From NCBI GenBank assembly GCA_964441735.1, contig CAYTVB010000002.1:26929-90928 (forward strand): DNA of 64,000 bases. The letters are read 5' to 3'. The translations under genes were made by a program, and so were the position numbers. Origin of the DNA: JASMTM01 sp964441735 (lineage in GTDB: Bacteria; Thermotogota; Thermotogae; Petrotogales; Kosmotogaceae). The notes beneath the pieces are model-generated. The model did no database searches and had not been told where the DNA came from. It was given only the letters and a program-made list of their open reading frames with translations. This document shows positions 8,205 to 16,630 of the stretch, one piece after another (the first letter of the stretch is position 1; each line of letters opens with the position of its first letter).

Positions 8205-9263
8205 ATGAACACCATTCTTGTAATTAATCCAGGCTCAACATCTACAAAACTTGCAATATTTGAAAACGAAAAGCTTGTTTTTGAAAAAACACTGCAGCAT
8301 TCTGATAACTACAATGAAGATGTTAAAGAAACAATCAGAATACGTGCAAATGATGTTAAAGAGCTTATTGAAACAAATGGTTATAAACTTAATGATCTTA
8401 CAGCCATAGCCTGCAGAGGAGGCATTTTACCACCATTACCAGGCGGAACTTACACTGTCAACGAAGATATGGTCAGTTATTTAATGTATCAATCTCCCGT
8501 AGATCATCCGTCAAATTATGCTGCTCCAATGGGAATTAAGTTGTCTCAAGATAAATTACCTGTGTTTATAACTGATCCTATTTCCACCGATGAATTCATT
8601 GATGAAGCAAGATTGTCAGGCATACCTCAGATACAGAGATTAAGTTTGTTACATACCTTAAATATGCGTGCAGTATCACATAAAGTTGCAAAGGCTTTTG
8701 GAAAAGATATTAATGAGCTTAACATGGTGGTTGCCCATCTGGGCGGTGGTATTTCAATCGGGTTATTATTAAAAGGAAGGTTTGTTGATGTAAATAATGC
8801 AAATGGCGAAGGCCCTTTTAGTCCCAATAGAACAGGTGAGCTTCCTGTTGGTGATCTTGCCAAAATATGTTTCAGCAAGAAATACTCAAAAAAAGAATTG
8901 ATAAGAAGATATACAAAAGAGGGAGGACTTAAAGCCTACCTTGGTACTGACAGTTTAAAGGATGCCATTCAAAGAAAAGATGATTATTCAAAACTTGTTG
9001 TAGAGTCAATGGCTTACCAGATAAGCAAAGAAATTGGCGGGATGTGCGCTGTTGCTGGTGGAAAAATCGATGCCATTGTTCTAACCGGAGGGATGGCGTA
9101 TAGTTCTAACTTCGTTGAAAAAATTAAATGCTACATTGCAAAATTTGGACTTGTAGTCACTGAACCAGGAGAATATGAAATGCTCGCCCTTGCTCAGGGA
9201 GCCATCAGAGTACTAAACAAATCTGAAACTCCAAAGTCTTTTTCACTGGAGGAGTTAGTATGA
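8205..9263 (+). CDS. buk: Butyrate kinase, copy 1
   Basis: Acetokinase-family enzyme that moves phosphate from an acyl phosphate to ADP. The N-terminal signature INPGSTSTKLAIF is at residues 5-17 and the second signature VVAHLGGGISIG near 171-182. The 352-residue length fits butyrate/branched-chain acid kinases rather than acetate kinase (about 400). AAGGAG precedes the ATG by 8 bases and the 3' end overlaps ptb by 4 bases. It probably forms ATP from butyryl-, isobutyryl- or isovaleryl-phosphate. A second copy lies beyond ptb. Confidence 0.92.
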   Translation: MNTILVINPGSTSTKLAIFENEKLVFEKTLQHSDNYNEDVKETIRIRANDVKELIETNGYKLNDLTAIACRGGILPPLPGGTYTVNEDMVSYLMYQSPVDHPSNYAAPMGIKLSQDKLPVFITDPISTDEFIDEARLSGIPQIQRLSLLHTLNMRAVSHKVAKAFGKDINELNMVVAHLGGGISIGLLLKGRFVDVNNANGEGPFSPNRTGELPVGDLAKICFSKKYSKKELIRRYTKEGGLKAYLGTDSLKDAIQRKDDYSKLVVESMAYQISKEIGGMCAVAGGKIDAIVLTGGMAYSSNFVEKIKCYIAKFGLVVTEPGEYEMLALAQGAIRVLNKSETPKSFSLEELV

Positions 9264-10165
9264 TAAAAACATTGAATGATATATTAAAAGAAGCCAGGAA
9301 ATTTCATTCTAAGGTAGCTGTAGCGGTTGCGGAGGATAAAGAAGTATTGAAAGCCTGTAAGAACGCTATAAAAGAGAACATTGCTGAATTCATATTATTC
9401 GGAGATAAAAAAGCAATTGACGCTTTAACAACCGAACTTAATATGAAAGATGGTTATGAGGTGGTAAACACAAAAAGTCAGGAAGAAGCCATAAAAAAAG
9501 CTGTTGAATCAGTCGCTTCTGAAAAAACCCAATTATTAATGAAAGGAAAAGTCAGAACAGGCGATTTATTAAAAGAATTTCTAAATGAAAAATATGACCT
9601 AAGAACTAACAAGACAATGAATCTGGTGAGTGTTTTTCAAATTCCAGATTTCGACAGACTTCTAATTGTATCAGATGCTGGAATGGTAATCCAACCAACA
9701 CTACAACAAAAAATGCATTGCATAACTAATTGCATAAGCGTGGCAAAAGCATTGAAAATTAAAAGGCCAAAAATAGCAATACTTGGAGCAGTTGAAACAG
9801 TAAATCCAAAAATGTCAGTTACAATGGAAGCTGCAGCTCTTTCTAAAATGGCAGACAGAGGACAACTGGGAAACGCTGAAATTGATGGTCCCTTCGCTCT
9901 GGATAACGCAGTTTCAATAACAGCTGCTAAACATAAAGGTATTTCAAGTAATGTTGCAGGAAAAGCAGATGTATTAATTATGCCAGATATTGAAGCGGGT
10001 AATATATTCTACAAAGCCATGGTTTTTCTCGCTGGTAGCATCGTAGCAAGCACTATCAAAGGTGGTAAAAAGCCGATAATATTAACTTCCAGAGCCGATT
10101 CTGAAAAATCAAAACTCTATTCAATAGCACTGAATGTTTTGCTGGCGGAGGGATATTATGAATAG
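9260..10165 (+). CDS. ptb: Phosphate butyryltransferase
   Basis: Converts acyl-CoA plus phosphate to acyl phosphate plus CoA. At 301 residues it has the PTA/PTB family layout: VAVAVAEDKEVL at the N-terminus, LLMKGKVRTGDLLK near residue 93, and the C-terminal GKADVLIMPDIEAGNIFYKA motif typical of the family. It starts ATGA at 9260, overlapping buk, with GGAGG about 7 bases upstream. Its position between two butyrate kinase genes shows it feeds acyl phosphate to them. Confidence 0.93.
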   Translation: MIKTLNDILKEARKFHSKVAVAVAEDKEVLKACKNAIKENIAEFILFGDKKAIDALTTELNMKDGYEVVNTKSQEEAIKKAVESVASEKTQLLMKGKVRTGDLLKEFLNEKYDLRTNKTMNLVSVFQIPDFDRLLIVSDAGMVIQPTLQQKMHCITNCISVAKALKIKRPKIAILGAVETVNPKMSVTMEAAALSKMADRGQLGNAEIDGPFALDNAVSITAAKHKGISSNVAGKADVLIMPDIEAGNIFYKAMVFLAGSIVASTIKGGKKPIILTSRADSEKSKLYSIALNVLLAEGYYE

Positions 10166-11252
10166 AATTCTGGTTATAAATCCCGGATCAACATCAACCA
10201 AGCTAGCCATTTTTGAAGATGAAAAACTAACAGAAAGCACAACTATAAGACATGCACCAAAAGAGCTTTCTCAATATGAATCACTTTACAGTCAAAAAGA
10301 CTTCAGAAAAAATTTGATAATGAAATTTCTTGAAAAAGATGGATATGAAATAGATGATTTTAATGCCTTCGTTGGAAGAGGGGGTTTATTAAAACCTATT
10401 CCAGGAGGAACATACAAGGTTACTGATAAAATGCTTGAAGACCTTAAAAAAGCTCGTTATGGAGAACATGCCTCCAATCTCGGGGCTGTTCTTGCCAGTG
10501 AACTCTCAGCAAAATCCAAAAATGTAATTCCTTCATTCATAGCTGATCCCGTGGTAGTTGATGAGATGGAGAGAATTGCTAGATTCTCAGGACATCTAGA
10601 CTTTGAAAGAAAATCCATATTCCACGCCCTTAATCAGAAGGCTGTTGCAAGGGAAATTGCAGCTCGTTATGGAAAAAAATATGAAAACATGAACCTGGTA
10701 GTAGTTCATATGGGTGGTGGAATTTCAATAGGAGCACACGAAAATGGAAAAGTGATTGATGTCAATAACGCTTTAAATGGTGACGGACCCTATACACCGG
10801 AAAGGGCAGGAACACTTCCCATTTCACAGTTCATTGAGTTGTGCTATTCAGGAGAATATTCCTACAGAGAAATCAAAAGACTAATAAAAGGTAATGGAGG
10901 ACTGGTTGCTTACACCGGGACCAACAATTGTGAAAAGATTCAGAATAAAATAGCTGTTGATGAAGACGATAAATGGGCGCTTTACTACAGAGGAATGGTT
11001 TATCAGATAACAAAGTGGATTGGAAAAATGTCAGCTGCTTTGAAAGGTAAGGTAGATGCGATAGTACTCACCGGTGGTCTGGCCCATGATGAACGTTTTC
11101 TCGTGAAATGGGTAAAAGAAAAGGTTTCTTTTATAGCGCCAGTTGAAGTTATCCCGGGCGGAGATGAAGAAAGAGCGCTTGCAAAGGCTGCCCTTCGTGT
11201 AATAAAAACTGAAGCCCAACCGAAAACATATGAGGAGATCATTAATGTTTGA
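10158..11252 (+). CDS. buk: Butyrate kinase, copy 2
   Basis: Second acetokinase-family kinase, with VINPGSTSTKLAIFEDEK at the N-terminus and VVVHMGGGISIGAHENG in the middle. The ATG at 10158 is chosen because GGAGGG lies 6 bases upstream; the in-frame ATG at 10134 has no ribosome binding site and would lie deep inside ptb. This gives 364 residues and an 8-base overlap with ptb. It differs clearly from copy 1, so this is not a recent duplication; the two may prefer different acyl chains (for example straight versus branched). It overlaps the next gene by 8 bases. Confidence 0.91.
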   Translation: MNRILVINPGSTSTKLAIFEDEKLTESTTIRHAPKELSQYESLYSQKDFRKNLIMKFLEKDGYEIDDFNAFVGRGGLLKPIPGGTYKVTDKMLEDLKKARYGEHASNLGAVLASELSAKSKNVIPSFIADPVVVDEMERIARFSGHLDFERKSIFHALNQKAVAREIAARYGKKYENMNLVVVHMGGGISIGAHENGKVIDVNNALNGDGPYTPERAGTLPISQFIELCYSGEYSYREIKRLIKGNGGLVAYTGTNNCEKIQNKIAVDEDDKWALYYRGMVYQITKWIGKMSAALKGKVDAIVLTGGLAHDERFLVKWVKEKVSFIAPVEVIPGGDEERALAKAALRVIKTEAQPKTYEEIINV

Positions 11253-11907
11253 AAAAAGGGTCAATATATTTATGGGAATGTTTGGCAGTGGTAAAACTGA
11301 GATTTCACTCAATGTTGCTCTTAAACTCAAAACAGAATTTAAAAACATAGCAATTGCTGATATAGATGTAATCAGTACATATTTTAGATCCCGTGACTTG
11401 AGAGACAAATTTGAATCAAAGGGTATCAAGATAATTGCTCCAAAAGGAAAATTAATGCACGCTGATTTACCTATTATTGTTCCTCAGGTTGCCGGTTATA
11501 TAACAAGAGATGATTACAGAACAATCATTGATGTGGGCGGCAATGATGATGGAGCTGTGGTTCTTAGTTCCTTAAAACATTATATTGATTCACAGGAAAG
11601 CGTTACTCATTTTATAGTAAATCCCTATCGTCCTTTCACAGATACAGTTGAAAAAACTGTTGATCACATTGAACGATTATCAGAAAAGTCTCGAAGAAAC
11701 ATTGATTATCTTATTAACAACGCAAATCTTGGAGATGAAACAGAGATAAAACACATTGAATACGGTGAATCATTTATAAAAAAAGTATCAAAAATGACAA
11801 ATATCCCGGTACTTGCAACGGTTGTCATGAATGGAATAAAACCCAAAAAAACATTTCATTCAGTTTTTAAAGTAAATAAATTTATAAAAAAGATATGGGA
11901 GGTTTAA
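11245..11907 (+). CDS. P-loop nucleotide-binding protein of unknown function in acyl-phosphate/oxidoreductase operon
   Basis: A 220-residue protein with Walker A GMFGSGKTE near residues 10-18. IADIDVISTYFRSRDLRDKF follows, and TIIDVGGNDDGAVVL near residue 90 looks like a Walker B/switch region of the SIMIBI (MinD/CobQ-like) class. The start at 11245 follows GAGGAGAT by 6 bases. It lies between the kinase and the ferredoxin subunit with overlaps on both sides, so it is expressed with the oxidoreductase. It might help insert cofactor or assemble the Fe-S enzyme, but no family function is known to me. Confidence 0.75.
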   Translation: MFEKRVNIFMGMFGSGKTEISLNVALKLKTEFKNIAIADIDVISTYFRSRDLRDKFESKGIKIIAPKGKLMHADLPIIVPQVAGYITRDDYRTIIDVGGNDDGAVVLSSLKHYIDSQESVTHFIVNPYRPFTDTVEKTVDHIERLSEKSRRNIDYLINNANLGDETEIKHIEYGESFIKKVSKMTNIPVLATVVMNGIKPKKTFHSVFKVNKFIKKIWEV

Positions 11908-11909
11908 TT

Positions 11910-12137
11910 ATGGCTAAAAACTATGTAGAAATTGATAAAGAACGTTGTAAGGGTTGCGGACTCTGTATAGAATACTGCCCCAAGAACGTACTTAGTTTTT
12001 CCAAAGAATTCAACAGCAAGGGATACCATCCAGCACATCAACATGATATGGAAAATTGCATCGGTTGTGGTTTTTGCTATATGATGTGTCCAGATACTGC
12101 AATTACAGTATTTAAAGAAAAAGTCGAAACAAAGTGA
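11910..12137 (+). CDS. vorD: 2-oxoacid:ferredoxin oxidoreductase, ferredoxin-like delta subunit
   Basis: A 75-residue protein with two [4Fe-4S] motifs, CKGCGLCIEYC (about residues 12-22) followed by CP, and CIGCGFCYMMC (about 47-57) followed by CP. It is the electron-transfer subunit that passes electrons from the thiamine-dependent centre to free ferredoxin. The ATG at 11910 is placed by GGGAGG 7 bases upstream. It is followed by the alpha, beta and gamma subunits in the order common for VOR/KOR-type enzymes. Confidence 0.9.
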   Translation: MAKNYVEIDKERCKGCGLCIEYCPKNVLSFSKEFNSKGYHPAHQHDMENCIGCGFCYMMCPDTAITVFKEKVETK

Positions 12138-12151
12138 AGAGGAGGTTTACT

Positions 12152-13219
12152 ATGTCTGAAAAAATGATGGTTAAGGGAAACGAAGCCATGGCTGAAGCTG
12201 CTATAAGAGCAGGTTGTCGCTTATATTTCGGTTACCCCATAACACCACAGTCAGAATTAACTGAATATATGTCACGAAGATTACCTGAGGTTAAAGGTTC
12301 ATTCTTGCAATCTGAAAGCGAAATTGCAGCAGTAAACATGATCTACGGAGCTGCATGTACCGGAACAAGAGTTATGACATCTACTTCAAGTCCTGGTTTC
12401 AGTTTGATGCAGGAAGGTGTTTCTTATATCGCTGGGGCTCAACTTCCCTGCGTATTTATCAATGTTGTTAGAGGCGGTCCCGGGCTTGGCGACATTCAAC
12501 CCGCCCAGAGTGATTATTTTCAGGGCACAAAAGGCGGAGGACATGGTGATTACAGACTAATAACACTCGCTCCCAGTTCAATTCAGGAAGCAGTTGACCT
12601 CATTCCGCTGGCTTTCGATTTAGCAGATAAATATCGTAATCCAAGTTTGATTCTTGCAGATGGTATGCTCGGACAAATGATGGAACCGGTTACCTTTAGC
12701 AAATTTAAAGACCTTTCCGAACTTCCAAATCATTCCGAATGGGCCATGCAGGGAAATGAAGGTAGAGAACCTCATAAAATCACATCTTTTGATATTGATC
12801 CAAATAAACTCGAGGAAATGAATATGGTTTATCATAAAAAATATAAAGAGATTATGGAGAGGGAAGTACGTTATGAAACGGCACAAATAGAAGACGCAGA
12901 ATATATCATGGTTGCATACGGTACGATGGGCAGAATATTGAGCAACGTACTTAAAATGGCAAGAAATGAAGGTATCAAAGTAGGTTTATTCAGACCAATT
13001 ACTCTGTGGCCATTCCCTTATAAAGAAATAAACAACACCATAAAAGGTAAAAAAGGTGTTTTGACTGTTGAAATGTCGACCGGTCAGATGGTTGAAGATG
13101 TAAAACTGGGAGTAAACGGAGAGGTTCCCGTTCATTTCTATGGTAGAACCGGCGGAGTAGTTCCAACACCTAACGAAGTACTTAATCAATTGAAAGAAAT
13201 AATCAGGAGAGGTGAGTAA
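12152..13219 (+). CDS. vorB: 2-oxoacid (branched-chain) ferredoxin oxidoreductase, alpha subunit
   Basis: Pyrimidine-binding and core domains of a 2-oxoacid:ferredoxin oxidoreductase. GNEAMAEAAIRAGCRLYFGY and PITPQSELTEYM are at the N-terminus, SESEIAAVNMIYGAACTG near residue 57, and the family's TSSPGFSLMQEG stretch near 80. GGPGLGDIQPAQSDYFQ matches 3-methyl-2-oxobutanoate (VorB) types more closely than pyruvate types. The start at 12152 is fixed by GAGGAGG 7 bases upstream; 355 residues. It oxidatively decarboxylates 2-oxoacids to acyl-CoA together with the other three subunits. Confidence 0.9.
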   Translation: MSEKMMVKGNEAMAEAAIRAGCRLYFGYPITPQSELTEYMSRRLPEVKGSFLQSESEIAAVNMIYGAACTGTRVMTSTSSPGFSLMQEGVSYIAGAQLPCVFINVVRGGPGLGDIQPAQSDYFQGTKGGGHGDYRLITLAPSSIQEAVDLIPLAFDLADKYRNPSLILADGMLGQMMEPVTFSKFKDLSELPNHSEWAMQGNEGREPHKITSFDIDPNKLEEMNMVYHKKYKEIMEREVRYETAQIEDAEYIMVAYGTMGRILSNVLKMARNEGIKVGLFRPITLWPFPYKEINNTIKGKKGVLTVEMSTGQMVEDVKLGVNGEVPVHFYGRTGGVVPTPNEVLNQLKEIIRRGE

Positions 13220-13220
13220 T

Positions 13221-13976
13221 ATGGCAGCAATAAAAAGTTTTGAAAAACCTCAAGCACTTTCTTCAAAAGAGTTCACATATTGTCCTGGTTGTCATCATGG
13301 TATTGTCCACAGATTGATAGCTGAGGTTATTGATGAATTTGGAATACAGGGCAAAACTCTTATGGTCGCTCCGGTGGGTTGTTCTGTTTTCGCATATACC
13401 TTCTTCGATGTTGATGGAACAGTTGCAGCACATGGAAGAGCTCCAGCTGTTGCAACAGGTATGAAAAGAGCAAAACCCGACAATATTGTTTTTACATATC
13501 AGGGAGATGGCGACCTTGCGGCTATTGGGACTGCAGAAATAATTCATGCAGCAAATAGAGGAGAAAAAATAACCACTATTTTTATCAATAATGCCATTTA
13601 TGGTATGACCGGCGGTCAGATGGCACCCACAACATTACTCGGGATGAAAACAACAACATCCCCCTACGGAAGAAAAGCTGAAACCGAAGGTTATCCCATT
13701 CATGTATGTGAACTCTTGAAAGAAACAGCAGGAGTTGCATATCTTGAAAGGGTTACTGTAAACTCGCCCAACGAAGTTAGAAAAACAAAAAAGGCTCTTA
13801 AGAAAGCCTTTACAGCTCAAGTAAAGGGACTCGGTTTTTCCATGGTTGAAGTTTTATCAACATGCCCAACAAACTGGGGTATGAGTCCCAAAGAGGCTAT
13901 GAAATGGCTCGATGATAATATGAAAAAAGAGTTTCCCGTTGGTGTATTTGTCGACAAGGTCGGTGATGAGAAGTGA
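13221..13976 (+). CDS. vorA: 2-oxoacid ferredoxin oxidoreductase, beta (TPP-binding) subunit
   Basis: Thiamine diphosphate-binding subunit. The N-terminal CPGCHHGI motif lies near residue 20, and the TPP/Mg motif is GDGDLAAIG followed by NNAIYGMTGGQMAPTT. AHGRAPAVATGMKRA is a family hallmark. The ATG at 13221 follows GGAGAGGTGAG; 251 residues. It has few cysteines outside the CPGC, fitting VOR/KOR enzymes in which the clusters sit on the separate delta subunit. It overlaps the gamma subunit by 4 bases (GTGA). Confidence 0.9.
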   Translation: MAAIKSFEKPQALSSKEFTYCPGCHHGIVHRLIAEVIDEFGIQGKTLMVAPVGCSVFAYTFFDVDGTVAAHGRAPAVATGMKRAKPDNIVFTYQGDGDLAAIGTAEIIHAANRGEKITTIFINNAIYGMTGGQMAPTTLLGMKTTTSPYGRKAETEGYPIHVCELLKETAGVAYLERVTVNSPNEVRKTKKALKKAFTAQVKGLGFSMVEVLSTCPTNWGMSPKEAMKWLDDNMKKEFPVGVFVDKVGDEK

Positions 13977-14515
13977 AAGAAAATGTACTTATCATTTCAG
14001 GTTTTGGCGGACAGGGTGTAATGTTGATGGGACAGGTACTCGCTACTGCAGCTATGATTGAAAATAAGCACAGTACATGGCTTCCCTCTTATGGTCCTGA
14101 AATGCGTGGTGGAACGGCTAATTGCACAGTTGTTATCAGCGAAGAAATGATAGGTTCTCCTATTGCAGATACACCCTCATCCGTTATTGCCATGAATATC
14201 CCATCATTGATTAAATTTGAAGAAAAGCTTTCTCAAGAGGGTTTGTTGATAATAAACAGTTCTGTGGTTGATAGAGAACCATCACGAAATGATATTAAGG
14301 TTGCAAAAATTGATGCAAACAAAATTGCTGAAGAAATTGGAAACCTCAGAGTTGCAAATATGGTTGTACTGGGAGCGTATATTGAAAAAACAAACCTCGT
14401 TTCTCTTGAGAGTGTTGAAAAAGCTTTTGAGAGAAAGCTCACCGGCAGAAAGGCAAAACTAATTGAAATGAATTTAGAGGCTGTAAAAGCTGGAATGGAA
14501 GCGGTAAGAAATTAG
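13973..14515 (+). CDS. vorC: 2-oxoacid ferredoxin oxidoreductase, gamma subunit
   Basis: A 180-residue CoA-binding/gamma subunit with the family's opening ISGFGGQGVMLMGQVLATAA and the PSYGPEMRGGTANCTVVIS stretch near residue 40. The GTG start at 13973 overlaps the beta-subunit stop (GTGA), which implies translational coupling. It is the last gene of the operon and is followed by a strong hairpin. All four subunits needed for a heterotetrameric enzyme are therefore present and intact. Confidence 0.9.
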   Translation: MKENVLIISGFGGQGVMLMGQVLATAAMIENKHSTWLPSYGPEMRGGTANCTVVISEEMIGSPIADTPSSVIAMNIPSLIKFEEKLSQEGLLIINSSVVDREPSRNDIKVAKIDANKIAEEIGNLRVANMVVLGAYIEKTNLVSLESVEKAFERKLTGRKAKLIEMNLEAVKAGMEAVRN

Positions 14516-14570
14516 CCCTTATTTATGTTAAATTGTTGAGAAAACAAAGTGATTTTGATAAGCATTTAGT

Positions 14571-14602
14571 AACCCGGGTTGGTTGCCCGGGTTATTCTAT
14601 TT
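14571..14602. terminator. Hairpin terminator between convergent operons
   Basis: Arms AACCCGGG (14571-14578) and CCCGGGTT (14586-14593) with a 7-base loop, followed on the plus strand by ATTCTATTT. It lies between the 2-oxoacid oxidoreductase operon and the convergent membrane-protein gene and could serve the plus strand. The U-run is imperfect. Confidence 0.7.
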
Positions 14603-15299
14603 AACAGCTGGCAAGAGACTGTAAAGTTTTCTGAAATTTAAGGATTACTCCTGCTTCTTCATAAAAGGTATATGTATTATTATTAGTTTTTAAGATCATG
14701 AAATAGTCCCTTATTTCTGGTTTTCCAATGTTTCTTACATTCCTGAGTGGGATAAACAAATCTCGCATTCTTGGAAAATAGAGTTTATTGGTGGTAACAG
14801 ACTCTTTTATATAGACATCCTGAATATCGTCATAGGATACATCGATGATCACCCTATCTTTGTTGCGTGGTATGTCAACTGAAAAATACATTTTTTCATC
14901 GGTTAAGAGCACCTGACTTTCACTCATCTTAACCTTTTCAACGTACTCTACCTCTCCAAATGTATATTGAAGCGTTTGAACATTCTTTCTAGTCATTTTG
15001 TCACTATGACCAAGTTCTTCGATAAACAACTGTTTTTTTCGCTCTTCTCCCATTCCTAAAAGAAGTGTTATTATACATATTACTGTTCCAAAAAAGAAAC
15101 CTCCACTTCCCATTCCTAAAAATATAGCAATTGCTTCAACTGCAATGAACATAATTGGTGCTATTCTAAGAAGATTGTATGGAGAATTTTTTCTGTATAC
15201 AACAAACAGAATGCATAATCCAACTGCTATAAAGAAATAAAATAATGGACTCAAAAAAAATCGTGTTAATAACGCTATGAGGAGAATTATTAATGTCAT
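14601..15299 (-). CDS. Membrane protein with C-terminal PH-like domain, function unknown
   Basis: Not recognised as a named family. The first 90 residues form about four hydrophobic segments (starting MTLIILLIALLTRFFLSPLF). The remaining ~140 residues are soluble and look like a bacterial PH-type beta domain (KMYFSVDIPRNKDRVIIDVS, IRDYFMILKTNNNTYTF). The ATG at 15299 is chosen because an upstream alternative would overlap the mnmE stop without a ribosome binding site. It is the last gene of mfd-mnmE and 5 bases from mnmE. A membrane-anchored sensing or scaffold role is only a guess. Confidence 0.6.
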   Translation of the reverse strand: MTLIILLIALLTRFFLSPLFYFFIAVGLCILFVVYRKNSPYNLLRIAPIMFIAVEAIAIFLGMGSGGFFFGTVICIITLLLGMGEERKKQLFIEELGHSDKMTRKNVQTLQYTFGEVEYVEKVKMSESQVLLTDEKMYFSVDIPRNKDRVIIDVSYDDIQDVYIKESVTTNKLYFPRMRDLFIPLRNVRNIGKPEIRDYFMILKTNNNTYTFYEEAGVILKFQKTLQSLASC

Positions 15300-15304
15300 T
15301 TTAT

Positions 15305-16630
15305 CTACTTCCCAACGCAAAAATTACTGAAAATTGCTTTCATTATATCATCCTGAACAACAGCACCGGTAAGCTCATCAACTATTCTGATGGATTGGTT
15401 TATATGTGAGGAAATAACATCGATTGTTATCCCCTCATCAAGAGCTCTCTTTGTTTCCATTAAAAGATCCAGAGCTTTTTCTACTGTACCCCTCTGTCTT
15501 TCCGTTACGAATAATTCACCCTGGTATCTATTTCTAAAACCTTCTGTCCTCTTTAACATGATTTTTTCGAGCTTTTCTAAACCATTTCCTTTAAGAGCGC
15601 TTACAGAAACATCTACAATATCAGGTTCTTTTTTTACCTTGTCACTTTTGTTTCCCACAATTATTGCATTGTTTAACACATCTTTATAATCTTTATAAAG
15701 CTTTAAGTCCTCTTTTGGTGATGTCAAATCAACCATAAACAAAATAAGATCTGCCTGTTCTAATTCTTTTAAGCTTCTTTCAATACCAATTTTTTCAACC
15801 TTATCTGAAGAATGACGAATACCAGCTGTATCAACTATTTTGAAATACACCCCTGAAATACTCAATGCTTCTTCTATAGTATCTCTCGTTGTACCTGGTA
15901 CATCGGTAACAATTGCCCTATCTCTACGCAACAGAGAATTAAGAAGTGTAGACTTTCCAACATTAGTCCTACCAGCTATAACAGTCTTAAATCCATGGGT
16001 CAAAATAATCCCATTGCTACCACGCTTTAAAAGATCGTCCATAGTCTCAATTATCTTCATGAGTTCTTCAGAAATTCTTTCCCTCGAAACATCCATTTCA
16101 TCAGGATAATTTAGAACTACTTCTACTTCTGCCAGTAAATCAACCATTCTTTCTCTGATTCGATGTATTGCCCTGCTCAAACCACCTTTATATGATGAAA
16201 CAGCAGCTTTAAGTGCTTCTTTTGTATGTGCATTGACTATTGATTCTATAGATTCAGCCTTAACCAGATCCATTTTCCTATTCATGACAGCCCTTTTTGT
16301 AAATTCTCCTGGCTGGGCTTGTCTGAATCCAGCACTTATTAGCTTCTCAAGTGCCAATTTTAAAACTACCGGACTTCCATGAAAAAAAAGCTCAACCATA
16401 TCTTCTCCAGTGTAAGATCGGGGAGACCTGTAGAACACGCAATTTATTTCATCTATTGTTTCATCGTTATCTAAGAACTCTTTCAAGTACATGTGTCTTG
16501 GTGCAGGCGTTTTGTTAAAAGTAACAAAATTCCTTACCAGTTCCCAGCTTTCCTTACCACTGCACCTAATAATTCCTATTGCCGATATGGCAGGATATGT
16601 GGCTATTGCACAAATTGGCTCATATATCAT
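15305..16630 (-). CDS. mnmE: tRNA modification GTPase MnmE
   Basis: With MnmG it installs carboxymethylaminomethyl groups on U34 of certain tRNAs. The N-terminal folate-binding domain begins YEPICAIATYPAISAIGIIR. An inserted G domain follows, with G1 GRTNVGKS near residue 217, G2/G3 DVPGTTRDT and VDTAGIR, and G4 GNKSDK. The protein ends in the diagnostic CVGK with the catalytic cysteine. The 441-residue length is normal. Its start overlaps the mfd stop by 4 bases. Confidence 0.95.
   Translation of the reverse strand: MIYEPICAIATYPAISAIGIIRCSGKESWELVRNFVTFNKTPAPRHMYLKEFLDNDETIDEINCVFYRSPRSYTGEDMVELFFHGSPVVLKLALEKLISAGFRQAQPGEFTKRAVMNRKMDLVKAESIESIVNAHTKEALKAAVSSYKGGLSRAIHRIRERMVDLLAEVEVVLNYPDEMDVSRERISEELMKIIETMDDLLKRGSNGIILTHGFKTVIAGRTNVGKSTLLNSLLRRDRAIVTDVPGTTRDTIEEALSISGVYFKIVDTAGIRHSSDKVEKIGIERSLKELEQADLILFMVDLTSPKEDLKLYKDYKDVLNNAIIVGNKSDKVKKEPDIVDVSVSALKGNGLEKLEKIMLKRTEGFRNRYQGELFVTERQRGTVEKALDLLMETKRALDEGITIDVISSHINQSIRIVDELTGAVVQDDIMKAIFSNFCVGK

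Noticed and set aside
12620..13189. Minus-strand open frames inside the oxidoreductase alpha subunit gene
   Set aside because: They have no ribosome binding site, no family resemblance, and lie wholly within a strongly conserved gene.
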